Shown here piece by piece: positions 10,001 through 18,822 of a stretch of 64,000 bases of DNA. The stretch covers positions 124,001 to 188,000 of the forward strand of contig NZ_JACVPR010000001.1 of assembly GCF_018881775.1 (NCBI RefSeq), in the 5' to 3' direction. Source of the DNA: Polynucleobacter sp. MWH-Loch1C5. Lineage in GTDB: Bacteria > Pseudomonadota > Gammaproteobacteria > Burkholderiales > Burkholderiaceae. The notes beneath the pieces were generated by a model. It worked only from the letters and a program-made list of their open reading frames with translations, had not been told where the DNA came from and ran no database searches. The position numbers and the translations under genes are program-made. Position 1 is the stretch's first letter. The number at the start of each line of letters is the position of its first letter.

Positions 10001-10475
10001 CTTGCTGCAAGCGCTGTGCATCTTGTCTTAAACGTAAGCCTTGGACCACCCCGGCGCTCAAAGGCGCGCCTGAAATCAACTTAGCAAACCAACCATGGAA
10101 TGTATCAATCGTCACACCACGCGGATCTGATAAGACCACTTCAAATAATTCACGTGCTCGAGGCATTGCCATGAAAGCCTCTTCAGAAGACATACCTCGA
10201 GAGACCAACTCACGCACCAAAGACGCATCATCCATCACAGCAAATTCGCGCAACCATTGATTAAGACGCGCACGCATCTCTTCAGCTGCTTTACGCGTAA
10301 AAGTGATGGCCAAGATTTCACTAGGGGATATGCCCGCCAGTAATAAACGAACAATCCTAGAAACTAAGAGCCAAGTTTTACCGCTACCGGCGCAGGCCTC
10401 AACCACCACCGAACACAGTGGATCACAAGCTCGCTGCGTCATCGCTTGCGTTGATAAGTGGGTCGTAGAGCTCAT
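7080..10475 (-). CDS. AddA-like UvrD-family helicase/nuclease
   Basis: Superfamily 1A helicase fused to a RecB-type nuclease, expected to work with the upstream PD-(D/E)XK protein in double-strand-break end processing (AddAB/RexAB type). Seen: motif I EACAGSGKTWLL, motif II LLIDEFQDTNPLQW, motif III GDPKQSIYRFRRAD, motif V TIHAAKGLEADYVFLLD, motif VI YVAMTRAKR, and a C-terminal nuclease with IRIDRLIEF, YLLDYKLT and the YEKQLGRYY (QxxxY) motif. ATG 10475 is chosen: AAGGGA lies 8 nt upstream and it forms an ATGA overlap with the stop of the upstream gene; ATG 10496 is an alternative. 1131 aa. Confidence 0.9.
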   Translation of the reverse strand: MSSTTHLSTQAMTQRACDPLCSVVVEACAGSGKTWLLVSRIVRLLLAGISPSEILAITFTRKAAEEMRARLNQWLREFAVMDDASLVRELVSRGMSSEEAFMAMPRARELFEVVLSDPRGVTIDTFHGWFAKLISGAPLSAGVVQGLRLRQDAQRLQQECTEDWWSLLMTEDKAAVRLAYEDLVMRLNDGQANQLLFGKGGFLSMKAEWRRLLKMAQSQARDLEEFLFDGADSVWLNKLDPLIKHLSDPQELQNLIQLEKFFAQGSVREREFAAAISEGIRLFKDGAPSPVIAKALHFAFLDAKTFEPKQNKVTKELEKVLQARTDGAAMIAAIKDARQGWGEVLQFYHSWYAAQNLIEVTKSWSIVGQDLLRHYQAQKEALRVQEFSDLEAYAAEMMLRADVGPYIQARLDAHYRHLLIDEFQDTNPLQWQILLAWLDAYEGAEQNRPKVFLVGDPKQSIYRFRRADVRLFQAAKEYLCEHYEASYLPLNVTRRNSDAVLAGVNQIFQASVLPEGYPFQAQSRHPDAHAVDGKFLRLPLIPYPELETLEHRQVLLEACSRPNQIRLMQTYEEAFQVGQVILGLRRNEGVAWEDVLVLVRSRTHLARIQQAFRELKIPHDGANQGGLLKTLEADDLIALLTVLLSPKNNLALAQVLRSPIYAWSTEQLTAAHLEMRQADIDHLWSYLEAHQGPIYEQLTAWRHLAQFLPVHDLLDRIYFEAQLRQKYAQACSPLLRAKVLANLDAFLSLALDIDGGRYPSLARFIQELRIIKRGAEQESPDEGDAHEDFAEDVDEPLELPSRVRIMTIHAAKGLEADYVFLLDTNTKRTHQDHTGTLMQWYPQDLGPRHLTPFYSSARKDPLRDQLRSEEERIAEFERWNLLYVAMTRAKRSFYLSACANKGEVGLTDGSWYQIASAVGIDELPVANQGSQIEISDEIKAPQSIEDFTILLKAQSPVRIIDPAPIVLDFQLQRQQQMIGTHMHRMLEYLARYKLLSSDKIPELESLLAWLSIDKKYGEPAYQAMRRLLQGSMAQKIMSRDDDLRSWEEWDFVDAQGQLIRIDRLIEFSDSYYLLDYKLTVPALGSPELQTYEKQLGRYYDVITRDLSNKPIFVYLLGADQQSYEWRPDAHT

Positions 10476-13252
10476 GACCACATTCCCTTGCGACATACCC
10501 CACGCGCCTCACAATACTGACAAATCGAATCGGGTGCATGGGCGAGTAACTGGCCCCCTTCGACTACAGCGTTAATATCAGCCTGTAACTGCATATAGGT
10601 TTCATCCATAGCACTGCGCCACTCTGCTACAGGTATAGCACCAGTCGCCTCTTTCAGAGACACCCAGGCTGCCTCATGCACAGGCTTTTCTGACAGAGAG
10701 GGGTCGCAAGCCAAAGCTAAACCGTAGATAGCTAGCTGAGGATCATCTCTGAAATATTTTTGACGGTTTTTAATATTTCCAGACTTGCTAAATTTGTAGT
10801 CGAGGACGGATAACTCGTGCGCCTGGTTTTCATCGATACGATCAATAAATCCGTGCACACGAATGCTGCCTTTGCTATGAGGTAATGAGAATTCCACATA
10901 ACGTTCAGCATCTAAAAATTGCCAACCCTCAGCCTCTCGCGCCAGTTGCCAACTGATCCACGATGGAATTTGGTTACGCCAAGCAATCCATGTCGCTAGC
11001 CAACGGCCATCGGCGCTCAACAAGGGCGCAAATGCATCTTCCGAAAATTGTTTTAAACGCTCAATCAATAGTGACTGGCGATCTACCCTCTGAATAGGTT
11101 GGGTCTTCAGACTATGATAGAAGTCACGTAATATTTGATGTAAAACTTGTCCTACAACGCTCAAATCTACTTCTTGATCTAGATCGCCACGGTTTTTTAG
11201 CCGCAATATTTTTTCAACAAAATATCGATAGGGACACTCACGTAACAAACGATAGGCACTCGGACTAATCGATTCAGGAATCAAAGCATCATTGACCATA
11301 TGGGCACTTGCCATGCCTTGAGGCATAGGCGAGATTGGAACCCACTCTAGACTGGCGGATCGGTCTAACTCTGCCAGGCGCTCTTTGTATAGGCGTTGCA
11401 ACCAAGGCGCAGGCTGCCAATCCTCGCCTGCAGCACCTTTGGCTTGCCATAACATGGTCCATGTGGGATGAGAAATCATCAGTTCATTCAGGTCTCGCGC
11501 CTGTTGAGCAAACTCATCTTCGATGGTTTTTGCACCAATCAACTGTCGCAAACGATTCGAAAAAAACATCGGCGCCTCATTGATCGATGGCAGATGGCTT
11601 TGATCACACCCGACCATCACCCAAGCATCAAAACGTCTCAAACGTGCCGCACTCAGCGGGATCATCCTCACGGTAAATTCCGCGATGCCGGGTTCTTCAA
11701 CATAACTACCCTCTTCGCAGCGATTGGATACCAAGCCCAAAAATTCGGCTAAGGACAGAGGCTGAGTCAGCAAGTCGCCTAACTCACTGAGCTGATCTAA
11801 TAACTGATGTCCAGCAGCATCTTTTTCATAGGCTTGTAGTAAACCCATCTGCTGCCATTGCTCATGCCAGAGGGCATACCATTGAGCACCCGTACGTCGG
11901 GGGGCAGCACACCAATTTTTTAAATACTTTTCTATACCTTGTAAGATTTTCCAGATGGGCTGATCTTGATCTACCTGAGCACGCATCAAGGCAGCAAACA
12001 TAGGCGCCCAACCCAGCTTGACATCCTGACGTAAACATTCATCTTCAAAAAACTCAAGAGCTAGTTGAGCCTCTTCAACACTCAAACCCCATAATGACCA
12101 GTCGATATAGGGGTTGTTTAAAAAATCAATCAGGTCAATGGTTTTGGGCCCTTGTTGTGCCATACGCGCCATGTTCAGCCAGGCCATCAAAGTAGCAGCA
12201 CTGCGCGTTGTCGATAACTTCCAACCCGTTTCATCTTCCACCCTGACCGTCGAGCCCAAACGCGCCAACAAGGCGCGGGCACGACGTGCAACCAAGCGGT
12301 CTTGCGCAACCAGGGCTAATTCATGATGCCCCGCCAGCATGTACTCTTGCAAGCGTTGCACGGCTAGCCCCGCGGCCTGTTCGAAGTTCCTTGCCTTGAC
12401 GATTTGACGCTGGGCGGTCTCTTTAAAAAATTGCTCACGGTTATGTTGCACGTTCTGAGCATGATGCCCCTGAGTCAAACCGTCCTGATCACGATCCCTT
12501 AAACACTCCTCCCATAAAGCTATGGCTGAATAGTCATAAACCACTTCCATGACGGGGTGACGTTGAGCGATCGATTCCAACATGCTGCGATAGCTCTGCA
12601 TGAATCCTTTAGATCCAAGACCACTCCTAATAAAGATCGTGGAGCCGGCATGATGATTAGCTCGATATCGCATTGCATAACGTAAGCGAACCGGCCAATC
12701 ACTCGGCGTGGTCATAAACCGCCAAAATGACAGCAAAAGATCAACCTCTAAACCAAGTGCTTGCTTGGCCAAACCACTATAAACCTCATCAATAACCAGA
12801 CGTAGCGAATCTTCTGATGGCTCTAAGGCTTCATTCAGACATGCATCGCTTAATAGATCACAGCTAGTCACTATGCTCTGCGCTAATTGCCACCGCGCGG
12901 CCTCCGATTGCCCGACTAGCATCTTTCTTAAATCCGCTCGTTCTGCGAGCATTTGATAAACATCAATAATGCGTTGTAAATCTGTTTTGGTCGCAGGCAG
13001 GTCCCTTAACTGTGGAGTCTCTAAGAGCCACTCGGTTAAGCCTTGCACACGAGGCATAAAAAGTAAGTCAGGCTGCAAAGTAGCTGGTCTTTGTCTAGCC
13101 AAAGCCTGCCTCAGGCCCATGGCCGGCCCAGAAGTCCAAAGCACCACCTCGGGTGTGGATTCAGTTTCCTGAATGACCCCCCAAATCTCACTGGCTAGCG
13201 CATCCAAAGCCTGTGCGGACGGGTTAAGTAGAGATTGGCGTATCAAGTTCAT
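10472..13252 (-). CDS. AddB-like PD-(D/E)XK nuclease
   Basis: Partner of the AddA-like helicase; 926 aa. The N-terminal two thirds resemble a degenerate UvrD-like helicase without a Walker A site. The C-terminal nuclease shows GFIDRID followed by LSVLDYKF, the D-(D/E)XK core. Cysteines in LRECPYRYF, before the nuclease core, and the C-terminal CQYCEARGVC (C-X2-C-X5-C) match the 4Fe-4S staple of AddB-type nucleases, so the enzyme is probably an iron-sulfur protein. Overlaps addA by 4 bp, hence translationally coupled. Divergent from trxA with a 121-bp control region. No third subunit (RecD-like) is seen. Confidence 0.87.
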   Translation of the reverse strand: MNLIRQSLLNPSAQALDALASEIWGVIQETESTPEVVLWTSGPAMGLRQALARQRPATLQPDLLFMPRVQGLTEWLLETPQLRDLPATKTDLQRIIDVYQMLAERADLRKMLVGQSEAARWQLAQSIVTSCDLLSDACLNEALEPSEDSLRLVIDEVYSGLAKQALGLEVDLLLSFWRFMTTPSDWPVRLRYAMRYRANHHAGSTIFIRSGLGSKGFMQSYRSMLESIAQRHPVMEVVYDYSAIALWEECLRDRDQDGLTQGHHAQNVQHNREQFFKETAQRQIVKARNFEQAAGLAVQRLQEYMLAGHHELALVAQDRLVARRARALLARLGSTVRVEDETGWKLSTTRSAATLMAWLNMARMAQQGPKTIDLIDFLNNPYIDWSLWGLSVEEAQLALEFFEDECLRQDVKLGWAPMFAALMRAQVDQDQPIWKILQGIEKYLKNWCAAPRRTGAQWYALWHEQWQQMGLLQAYEKDAAGHQLLDQLSELGDLLTQPLSLAEFLGLVSNRCEEGSYVEEPGIAEFTVRMIPLSAARLRRFDAWVMVGCDQSHLPSINEAPMFFSNRLRQLIGAKTIEDEFAQQARDLNELMISHPTWTMLWQAKGAAGEDWQPAPWLQRLYKERLAELDRSASLEWVPISPMPQGMASAHMVNDALIPESISPSAYRLLRECPYRYFVEKILRLKNRGDLDQEVDLSVVGQVLHQILRDFYHSLKTQPIQRVDRQSLLIERLKQFSEDAFAPLLSADGRWLATWIAWRNQIPSWISWQLAREAEGWQFLDAERYVEFSLPHSKGSIRVHGFIDRIDENQAHELSVLDYKFSKSGNIKNRQKYFRDDPQLAIYGLALACDPSLSEKPVHEAAWVSLKEATGAIPVAEWRSAMDETYMQLQADINAVVEGGQLLAHAPDSICQYCEARGVCRKGMWS

Positions 13253-13373
13253 GACTTATTCAATGCAGAAGGTCTAGCTTATTGATAATATATTGCTTAT
13301 TGGTACATATATTTGATAACCAATAAAAATAAGGTTTAAACCTACAGGACAACATCATAAGGATTAAAACGCT

Positions 13374-13700
13374 ATGAGCGAAGCAATTAAATACGTATCT
13401 GATGCATCTTTTGAGCAAGATGTTTTGAAATCAGACAAACCAGTTCTAGTCGACTTTTGGGCTGAATGGTGTGGTCCTTGCAAAATGATTGCCCCGATCT
13501 TAGATGAGGTGGCCAAAGAATATGGCGACAAGGTACAAATTGCCAAGATGAATGTGGATGAAAACCAAGCCATCCCTGCACAATTTGGTATTCGCGGCAT
13601 TCCCACACTCATCCTCTTCAAAAACGGCACCGTAGCAGCACAAAAAGTCGGTGCTTTGGCCAAATCACAATTAACAGCATTTCTAGATAGCAATATCTAA
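13374..13700 (+). CDS. trxA: Thioredoxin 1
   Basis: Cytoplasmic disulfide reductase that serves ribonucleotide reductase and many thiol targets. Seen in 108 aa: the active site [10 protein letters not shown], buried D in VLVDFW, and the cis-proline segment [11 protein letters not shown]. Standard E. coli-type length, no extra domain. AAGGAT sits before the ATG. It is a monocistronic unit: a strong terminator follows at 13708, then rho with its own promoter. The trxA-rho order is conserved in many proteobacteria. Confidence 0.97.
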   Translation: MSEAIKYVSDASFEQDVLKSDKPVLVDFWAEWCGPCKMIAPILDEVAKEYGDKVQIAKMNVDENQAIPAQFGIRGIPTLILFKNGTVAAQKVGALAKSQLTAFLDSNI

Positions 13701-13707
13701 ACCCAAT

Positions 13708-13738
13708 AAAGGCTCACTAGGTGAGCCTTTATTTTTTT
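13708..13738 (+). terminator. Intrinsic terminator of trxA
   Basis: AAAGGCTCAC, a TAG loop and GTGAGCCTTT make a perfect 10-bp stem, followed by ATTTTTTT. It starts 7 bp after the trxA stop. Confidence 0.9.
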
Positions 13739-13762
13739 CTAATTTCTATATTCATTGAATAC

Positions 13763-13793
13763 TTGACGCACAATCTGTAATCAGGTGTAGAAT
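13763..13793 (+). promoter_or_regulatory. Candidate sigma-70 promoter of rho
   Basis: TTGACG (13763-13768) and TAGAAT (13788-13793), each 5 of 6, but with a long 19-bp spacer. It would give a leader of about 70 nt before rho. Rho genes are often autoregulated in such leaders; that is family knowledge and not shown here. Confidence 0.45.
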
Positions 13794-13871
13794 TCAGTTT
13801 CAAATCAACCCAACGTTCTGTTGAGTTCTCTTCCAGTCAATTTCTTTCATTAGGCACTCGCCCCAAAAAAT

Positions 13872-15134
13872 ATGCATCTAACCGAACTTAAAGCACTTCA
13901 TGTATCCGCCCTCCTCGAAATGGCTGCGGGTTTAGAAATCGAAAACACCCAACGTATGCGCAAACAAGAATTGATGTTTGCCATCCTTAAAAAACGCGCC
14001 AAAGGTGGCGAAACCATCTTCGGTGACGGTGTATTAGAAGTTCTGCCTGATGGCTTTGGCTTTTTGAGATCGCCAGAATCATCGTATTTGGCATCACCTG
14101 ACGATATCTATATCTCTCCTGCACAAATCAGACGCTTTAATCTTCATACCGGGGACGCCATTGAGGGTGAAGTCAGAACGCCTAAAGAGGGAGAGCGTTA
14201 CTTTGCTTTAGTCAAAGTAGACAAAATTAATGGTATTCCTCCTGATGCGATCAAAAACCGCATCATGTTTGATAACCTAACGCCTTTACACCCTGATCGC
14301 CCCATGCTTTTGGAGCGCGATATTAAGGCCGAAGAAAATCTAACCGGCCGCATTATTGACATGATTTCACCTATTGGTTTTGGCCAACGCGCCTTGATTG
14401 TGGCGTCGCCCAAATCAGGTAAAACAGTCATGATGCAGCATATTGCTCATGCAATTTCTGCCAACCATCCAGATGCAATTTTGATTGTTCTTCTCGTCGA
14501 TGAGCGTCCAGAAGAAGTGACCGAGATGCAACGTTCTGTTCGTGGCGAAGTGGTCGCATCCACATTTGATGAGCCCGCAGTCCGTCACGTCCAAGTCGCG
14601 GAGATGGTGATTGAAAAGGCAAAACGTCTTGTTGAAATGAAAAAAGATGTAATTATTCTTCTGGACTCCATCACCCGCTTAGCACGTGCATACAACACCG
14701 TCGTGCCTTCATCAGGTAAGGTTTTATCGGGTGGTGTGGATGCGAACGCTCTACAAAGACCGAAGCGCTTCTTTGGTGCCGCACGTAATATCGAAGAAGG
14801 CGGTTCACTCACCATTATCGCTACTGCCCTGATTGAAACCGGTAGTCGTATGGATGACTTGATCTATGAAGAATTCAAGGGCACCGGCAATATGGAAGTT
14901 CACTTAGAACGTCGCTTAGCCGAACGTCGCGTCTATCCTGCGATCAACCTCAATAAATCAGGTACGCGCCGTGAAGAGTTGCTGATCAAACCCGATTTAC
15001 TCCAAAAGATCTGGGTATTGCGCAAGCTGATCTCCGACATGGATGAAATCGAAGCGATGAACTTCATTGTGGATAAGCTCAAGAGTACCAAAAATAATGC
15101 TGAGTTCTTTGAACTCATGCGCCGCGGCGGATAA
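13872..15134 (+). CDS. rho: Transcription termination factor Rho
   Basis: Hexameric RNA-dependent ATPase and helicase that ends transcription. Seen in 420 aa: N-terminal helical domain ([16 protein letters not shown]), cold-shock-like primary RNA-binding fold with DGFGFLRS and [12 protein letters not shown], Walker [13 protein letters not shown], Walker [17 protein letters not shown]-loop [15 protein letters not shown], and the C-terminal MRRGG. Length fits E. coli Rho (419 aa), with no acidic insert. No clear Shine-Dalgarno stands before ATG 13872, but family alignment begins here. Confidence 0.97.
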   Translation: MHLTELKALHVSALLEMAAGLEIENTQRMRKQELMFAILKKRAKGGETIFGDGVLEVLPDGFGFLRSPESSYLASPDDIYISPAQIRRFNLHTGDAIEGEVRTPKEGERYFALVKVDKINGIPPDAIKNRIMFDNLTPLHPDRPMLLERDIKAEENLTGRIIDMISPIGFGQRALIVASPKSGKTVMMQHIAHAISANHPDAILIVLLVDERPEEVTEMQRSVRGEVVASTFDEPAVRHVQVAEMVIEKAKRLVEMKKDVIILLDSITRLARAYNTVVPSSGKVLSGGVDANALQRPKRFFGAARNIEEGGSLTIIATALIETGSRMDDLIYEEFKGTGNMEVHLERRLAERRVYPAINLNKSGTRREELLIKPDLLQKIWVLRKLISDMDEIEAMNFIVDKLKSTKNNAEFFELMRRGG

Positions 15135-15160
15135 ACTCCTCTAGCCCAGCCATCACTTAT

Positions 15161-15188
15161 AAGCCTATATTTTTATAGACTTTTTTTT
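15161..15188 (+). terminator. Candidate terminator of rho
   Basis: AAGCCTATA and TATAGACTT pair around a TTT loop with one mismatch, followed by a T-run to 15188. The AT-rich stem makes it weaker than the others here. It lies inside a wider inverted repeat of AGCCCAGCC (near 15143) and GGGCTGGGT (near 15191). Confidence 0.5.
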
Positions 15189-15223
15189 GCGGGCTGGGTG
15201 GTCTATCTGCCTTAGGCTCAGAA

Positions 15224-15254
15224 TTGGACTTTGGGAGAGGGTTTTTGCTATAAT
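15224..15254 (+). promoter_or_regulatory. Promoter of rpmE
   Basis: Perfect -10 TATAAT at 15249-15254 with an extended -10 TGC directly before it. The best -35 is TTGGAC (15224-15229) at a 19-bp spacing, so the extended -10 probably carries most of the recognition. Confidence 0.65.
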
Positions 15255-15323
15255 CCCCTTTTTAATCAGGCAAGTACTATCTTATTGAATCGATAGATAG
15301 CGGCTACCTCCAGCGAGGAAATT

Positions 15324-15590
15324 ATGAAACCAGGCATTCATCCAGATTACCGTGAAGTTGTTTTTGTTGATGTATCGAACAACTTCAGCTTTAAAACACG
15401 CTCAACCATTTTGACCAAAGAAACTATTAAGTGGGAAGATGGTCAAGAGTACCCATTGGCTAAGATTGAAACTTCTTCTGAATCACACCCCTTCTACACA
15501 GGTACACAGAAGATCATGGATACGGCTGGTCGCGTTGAAAAATTCCGCCAAAAGTTTGGTACCAAAGCGGGCGCAAAAAAGACAGCTTAA
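15324..15590 (+). CDS. rpmE2: 50S ribosomal protein L31, type B
   Basis: Large-subunit ribosomal protein L31, 88 aa, starting MKPGIHPDY. Seen: the YKEVVF-like block ([15 protein letters not shown]) and the conserved HPFYTGTQK. The CxxC zinc-ribbon cysteines of type A L31 are absent (no cysteine in the protein), so this is the zinc-independent C-minus form. A GCGAGGAA ribosome binding site precedes the ATG. Monocistronic with its own promoter and terminator. In many betaproteobacteria this is the only L31; that cannot be checked from this window. Confidence 0.94.
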   Translation: MKPGIHPDYREVVFVDVSNNFSFKTRSTILTKETIKWEDGQEYPLAKIETSSESHPFYTGTQKIMDTAGRVEKFRQKFGTKAGAKKTA

Positions 15591-15611
15591 TTACCAAGAG
15601 GTTTTGGATCA

Positions 15612-15637
15612 AAAGGCAGCCTTCGCTGCCTTTTTTT
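15612..15637 (+). terminator. Intrinsic terminator of rpmE
   Basis: AAAGGCAGC, CTTC loop, GCTGCCTTTTTTT: a stem capped by a stable tetraloop and followed by seven T, 22 bp after the stop codon. Confidence 0.9.
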
Positions 15638-15660
15638 CTTGAAAGATTACACTTATCCCT

Positions 15661-17397
15661 ATGCCGGCAATACGACTGACCGCTGCTGCGACATCTACCA
15701 TGCCTCGCTACCTCTTGGTAGCCATCACCGCTATCTATGGGCTGATTGGTTTATTTGGTCGCGACCCATGGAAAACTGATGATGCGGTTGGCTTTGGCAT
15801 GATGTGGCATCTAGTCAACAGCCCACTAGAACAGTGGGTCTTACCCCATCTTGAGGGTCGCTACGAAATCGTCACCGGCCCCCTACCTTACTGGCTAGGC
15901 GCCTTATTCATCGAATTATTCGGTGGCTTATTGGGCGCTCACCCTGCATCTGGTTTGTATTCAGCGTTTTGCTTCTTCTTAAGTTGCGCTGCACTTTGGC
16001 ACGCCAGCTATCTTTTAGGTCGCCGCAAAGAGGTACAACCTGTCGCCTTTGCCTTGGGCGGTCAACCAGAGCCGAAAGATTATGGCCGCACACTCGCTGA
16101 TAGCGCACTGATGATCTTTTTGGCATGCGTGGGCCTCACTCTCAAAGTACATGAAACCACACCGGCCTTAGCGCAATTATTGGGCATTTCCATGGTTTTA
16201 TACGGAACTGTCCGTGGCCTGGATATGCCATCACAAGGGGGCTTTTGGACTGGTCTCGGATTAGCCGTTATCGGCTTATCAGGTCCACTTTGGCTTCTGT
16301 TTTTTGTCTTATTAGGTCTTTTAGTATCTGTCCTATTGTGCGAAATAAAATCACACCAGCGCTGGCTGTTGATGACATGCCTGATTGCCTTGGGTGGCTT
16401 AAGTGTTTGGCCTCTCAGTTGGCTTATGGCTGGTTTATCCTCAGAGCAAATGAGCCTCATCATGCAAGCTTGGTGGGGCTCTGAAAATTTTCAATCGCTA
16501 CCCTCACAGAGTTCTTTGGGCTTTGTGGCTCGAAATTTAATTCTCTTTAGCTGGCCAGTTTGGCCCCTAGCCATTTGGAGTTTGGGCTACTGGCGTCAAG
16601 GTGCCAATTATCCGTTGGGTGGAATTCGCAACCCTCACATGGCTTTAACGCTGGGTCTACTTGTCTTTTTATTTTTTTACCAAATCTTCCAAGTCGTCCC
16701 CAGCGACCAAAGTTTTTCTTTAGTCATTCCACCTATGGTGATTTTGGCTTGCTTTAGTCTACCTATCATCAAGCGTAGTGTGATTAGCTTTATCGATTGG
16801 TTTGCCCTACTAACATTTACGATTGTGGGCGTTTTTATTTGGGTCATGTGGTTTGCAATGATGACTCAAACCCCAGCCTCTCTGGCAAGAAATATCGCTA
16901 AAAAGGTACCGGGTTTTGTTCCTGAATTGAGTTGGCTTGGACTCCTCGTAGCAATTATTGCGACCTTACTTTGGCTTGCTATTGTTCGTTGGCGCACCTC
17001 TCGTGCCCCCAAAGCAATCTGGCGTGCAGTAGTTATCTCAGCTGCTGGCACTACTTTGACTTGGGTATTACTGATGACTCTGTGGTTACCAACAATTAAC
17101 TACGCTAAAACTTATCGACAGGTTGCAGAGCGTCTAGTGAAAGCGACTCCTCATGACTATCGCTGCATCAATACGACTCATCTTGGAGACGGTCAGTTAG
17201 CCTCATTTAACTACTTTACCGATCTACGTTTAAAAGATGATGCGAACTGTGATCTCTGGTTGGGCAATCGCCCAGGAGCATCAAAGGCACGTGCCGAACA
17301 GTTAGGTTTAAGAATTGAATTAATCTGGGAAGATCGGCGCGTCAGCGATCGCAGTGAACGCCTCAGGTTGTATCGAGTCGTTGGCTATGATCGCTAG
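15661..17397 (+). CDS. ArnT/PMT-like membrane glycosyltransferase
   Basis: Polytopic membrane protein of 578 aa that resembles the dolichyl-phosphate-mannose / ArnT-type glycosyltransferases (GT-C fold). Seen: first membrane segment YLLVAITAIYGLIGL followed directly by FGRDPWKTDDAVGFG, which matches the acidic catalytic loop after TM1 in this group (typically a D-D/E pair), then about ten or more further hydrophobic segments and a soluble C-terminal domain about 500-578. Substrate unknown; undecaprenyl-linked sugar transfer to lipid A or a glycan is the family expectation. Start 15661 has only a weak ribosome site; M14 at 15700 is possible. Overlaps the MATE gene downstream, so the two are probably co-transcribed. 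Confidence 0.7.
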   Translation: MPAIRLTAAATSTMPRYLLVAITAIYGLIGLFGRDPWKTDDAVGFGMMWHLVNSPLEQWVLPHLEGRYEIVTGPLPYWLGALFIELFGGLLGAHPASGLYSAFCFFLSCAALWHASYLLGRRKEVQPVAFALGGQPEPKDYGRTLADSALMIFLACVGLTLKVHETTPALAQLLGISMVLYGTVRGLDMPSQGGFWTGLGLAVIGLSGPLWLLFFVLLGLLVSVLLCEIKSHQRWLLMTCLIALGGLSVWPLSWLMAGLSSEQMSLIMQAWWGSENFQSLPSQSSLGFVARNLILFSWPVWPLAIWSLGYWRQGANYPLGGIRNPHMALTLGLLVFLFFYQIFQVVPSDQSFSLVIPPMVILACFSLPIIKRSVISFIDWFALLTFTIVGVFIWVMWFAMMTQTPASLARNIAKKVPGFVPELSWLGLLVAIIATLLWLAIVRWRTSRAPKAIWRAVVISAAGTTLTWVLLMTLWLPTINYAKTYRQVAERLVKATPHDYRCINTTHLGDGQLASFNYFTDLRLKDDANCDLWLGNRPGASKARAEQLGLRIELIWEDRRVSDRSERLRLYRVVGYDR

Positions 17398-18766
17398 ACT
17401 TCAACGTGATGTACCACGCATATTTTCATTAGCTGGGCCACTGCTGATCGGTCAGCTAGCTGTGATTGCTTTTGGCGTCATCGATACGGCCATGGTCGCA
17501 CGTTATTCCGCAGATGACTTAGCTGCCCTAGCCATGGGTACCTCCATTTTTATCAGTATCTACGTGGGCTTAACCGGCGTTGTATCGGCCTTAGCCCCGA
17601 TTGCAGGACAGTTATTTGGTGCCAAGCGCCATAGTGAAATTGGTGAGGAAATACGCCAAGCTTGGTGGCTGTCAATGCTACTCAGTGCATTAGGTATTTT
17701 GGTCTTCCTAAATCCTGGATGGCTACTAGCCATCGCCAATACGAGCCCTGAAGTAGAAGCAAAAGCGCGCCTGTATTTACAAATCATTGCCTGGGGGCTG
17801 CCCGCTAGTATGGCAATGCGAGTCTTAGTTGCCTTTCATAATGCCATCTCAAAACCAGCCGTGATTACTTGGCTACAAATCGGTGGTTTAGTCCTCAAAA
17901 TCCCGCTCAACGCACTCTTCATCTATGGAGCTTGGGGTATAGATAGCATGGGCGGGCCCGGTTGTGCTCTAGCGACCGTGATTGTGAATTGGTTATGGTT
18001 CATTGCTGCCGCCTTGATCGTCTATCGGGGTCAGCATTACAGAATTTTTGGCGTATATGCCCATTGGAGCGCCCCGAATGGTCACCGCATTTGGACTTTG
18101 CTGAAATTAGGTACACCGATTGGTCTGAGCTATTTGATCGAGGTGACCTCATTTGCATTTATGGCGCTCTTCATTGCACGCCTAGGCACAGAAACATTGG
18201 CAGCCCACCAAATTGTTGCGAATTTGGGTACGGTGCTCTACATGCTGCCACTCTCACTATCTATTGCCACCTCGACCTTAGTTGCTCAGTCAATTGGGGC
18301 TGATCAACCTCGCCTGGCCAAGGAAATTGGCTACTCATCCTTGGTTTTTACAACGGGTTTATGCGTTTCAGTAGGTATTGGCATATGGTTCTTGCGTTAT
18401 CTTTTATTGGATTTGTATTCGCCGCCTGAGGACGTAAAAACTGTAGCATTACCGCTCTTTTTATTTATTGCTTTTTACCAGGTCTTTGATGCCTTACAAG
18501 TGACAGCTGCATTTATTTTGCGAGGCTATCGGGTGGCATTTTGGCCGATGTGGATTTACGCCATCTCATTATGGGGTGTCGGTTTAGGCGGTGGCTATAT
18601 GCTTGGCTTTAATGTCTTAGGTCATGTACCCGAGATGATCCAAGGTGCTCAAGGTTTTTGGCTAGCCAATAGTATGAGCTTAGGGCTTGCGGCGATTTGC
18701 CTGATTGTCTTATTTCGAAAAACAGCTCAGCGCTTCGAAAAAGAACATCCTCCGGTCACAACCTAA
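17387..18766 (+). CDS. MATE family efflux transporter
   Basis: Cation-antiporting multidrug/toxin exporter of the inner membrane (NorM-like). ATG 17387 is preferred over GTG 17354 because it keeps the overlap with the glycosyltransferase to 11 bp and begins at the family start (MIARLQRDVPRIFSLAGP). Seen in 459 aa: twelve hydrophobic segments, the MATE N-terminal signature GVIDTAMVARYSADDLAA, the second-half repeat SFAFMALFIARLGTETLAAHQI, and a short charged C-tail. Substrate unknown. A bidirectional-looking terminator ends the unit. Confidence 0.9.
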   Translation: MIARLQRDVPRIFSLAGPLLIGQLAVIAFGVIDTAMVARYSADDLAALAMGTSIFISIYVGLTGVVSALAPIAGQLFGAKRHSEIGEEIRQAWWLSMLLSALGILVFLNPGWLLAIANTSPEVEAKARLYLQIIAWGLPASMAMRVLVAFHNAISKPAVITWLQIGGLVLKIPLNALFIYGAWGIDSMGGPGCALATVIVNWLWFIAAALIVYRGQHYRIFGVYAHWSAPNGHRIWTLLKLGTPIGLSYLIEVTSFAFMALFIARLGTETLAAHQIVANLGTVLYMLPLSLSIATSTLVAQSIGADQPRLAKEIGYSSLVFTTGLCVSVGIGIWFLRYLLLDLYSPPEDVKTVALPLFLFIAFYQVFDALQVTAAFILRGYRVAFWPMWIYAISLWGVGLGGGYMLGFNVLGHVPEMIQGAQGFWLANSMSLGLAAICLIVLFRKTAQRFEKEHPPVTT

Positions 18767-18790
18767 AGCCAGATGATCATTAGATTAAAA

Positions 18791-18814
18791 AGGCTGTTGC
18801 AAAACAGCCTTTTT
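18791..18814 (+). terminator. Intrinsic terminator after the MATE gene
   Basis: AGGCTGTT, GCAA loop, AACAGCCT then TTTT. The A-rich flank on the other side lets it also serve the convergent lipoprotein gene. Confidence 0.85.
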
Positions 18815-18822
18815 CTTGATGG

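Noticed and set aside
15143..15199. AGCCCAGCC / GGGCTGGGT pair as the main rho terminator
   Set aside because: The 3' arm is followed by GG, not by T; the inner AT-rich stem with its T-run is the better candidate.
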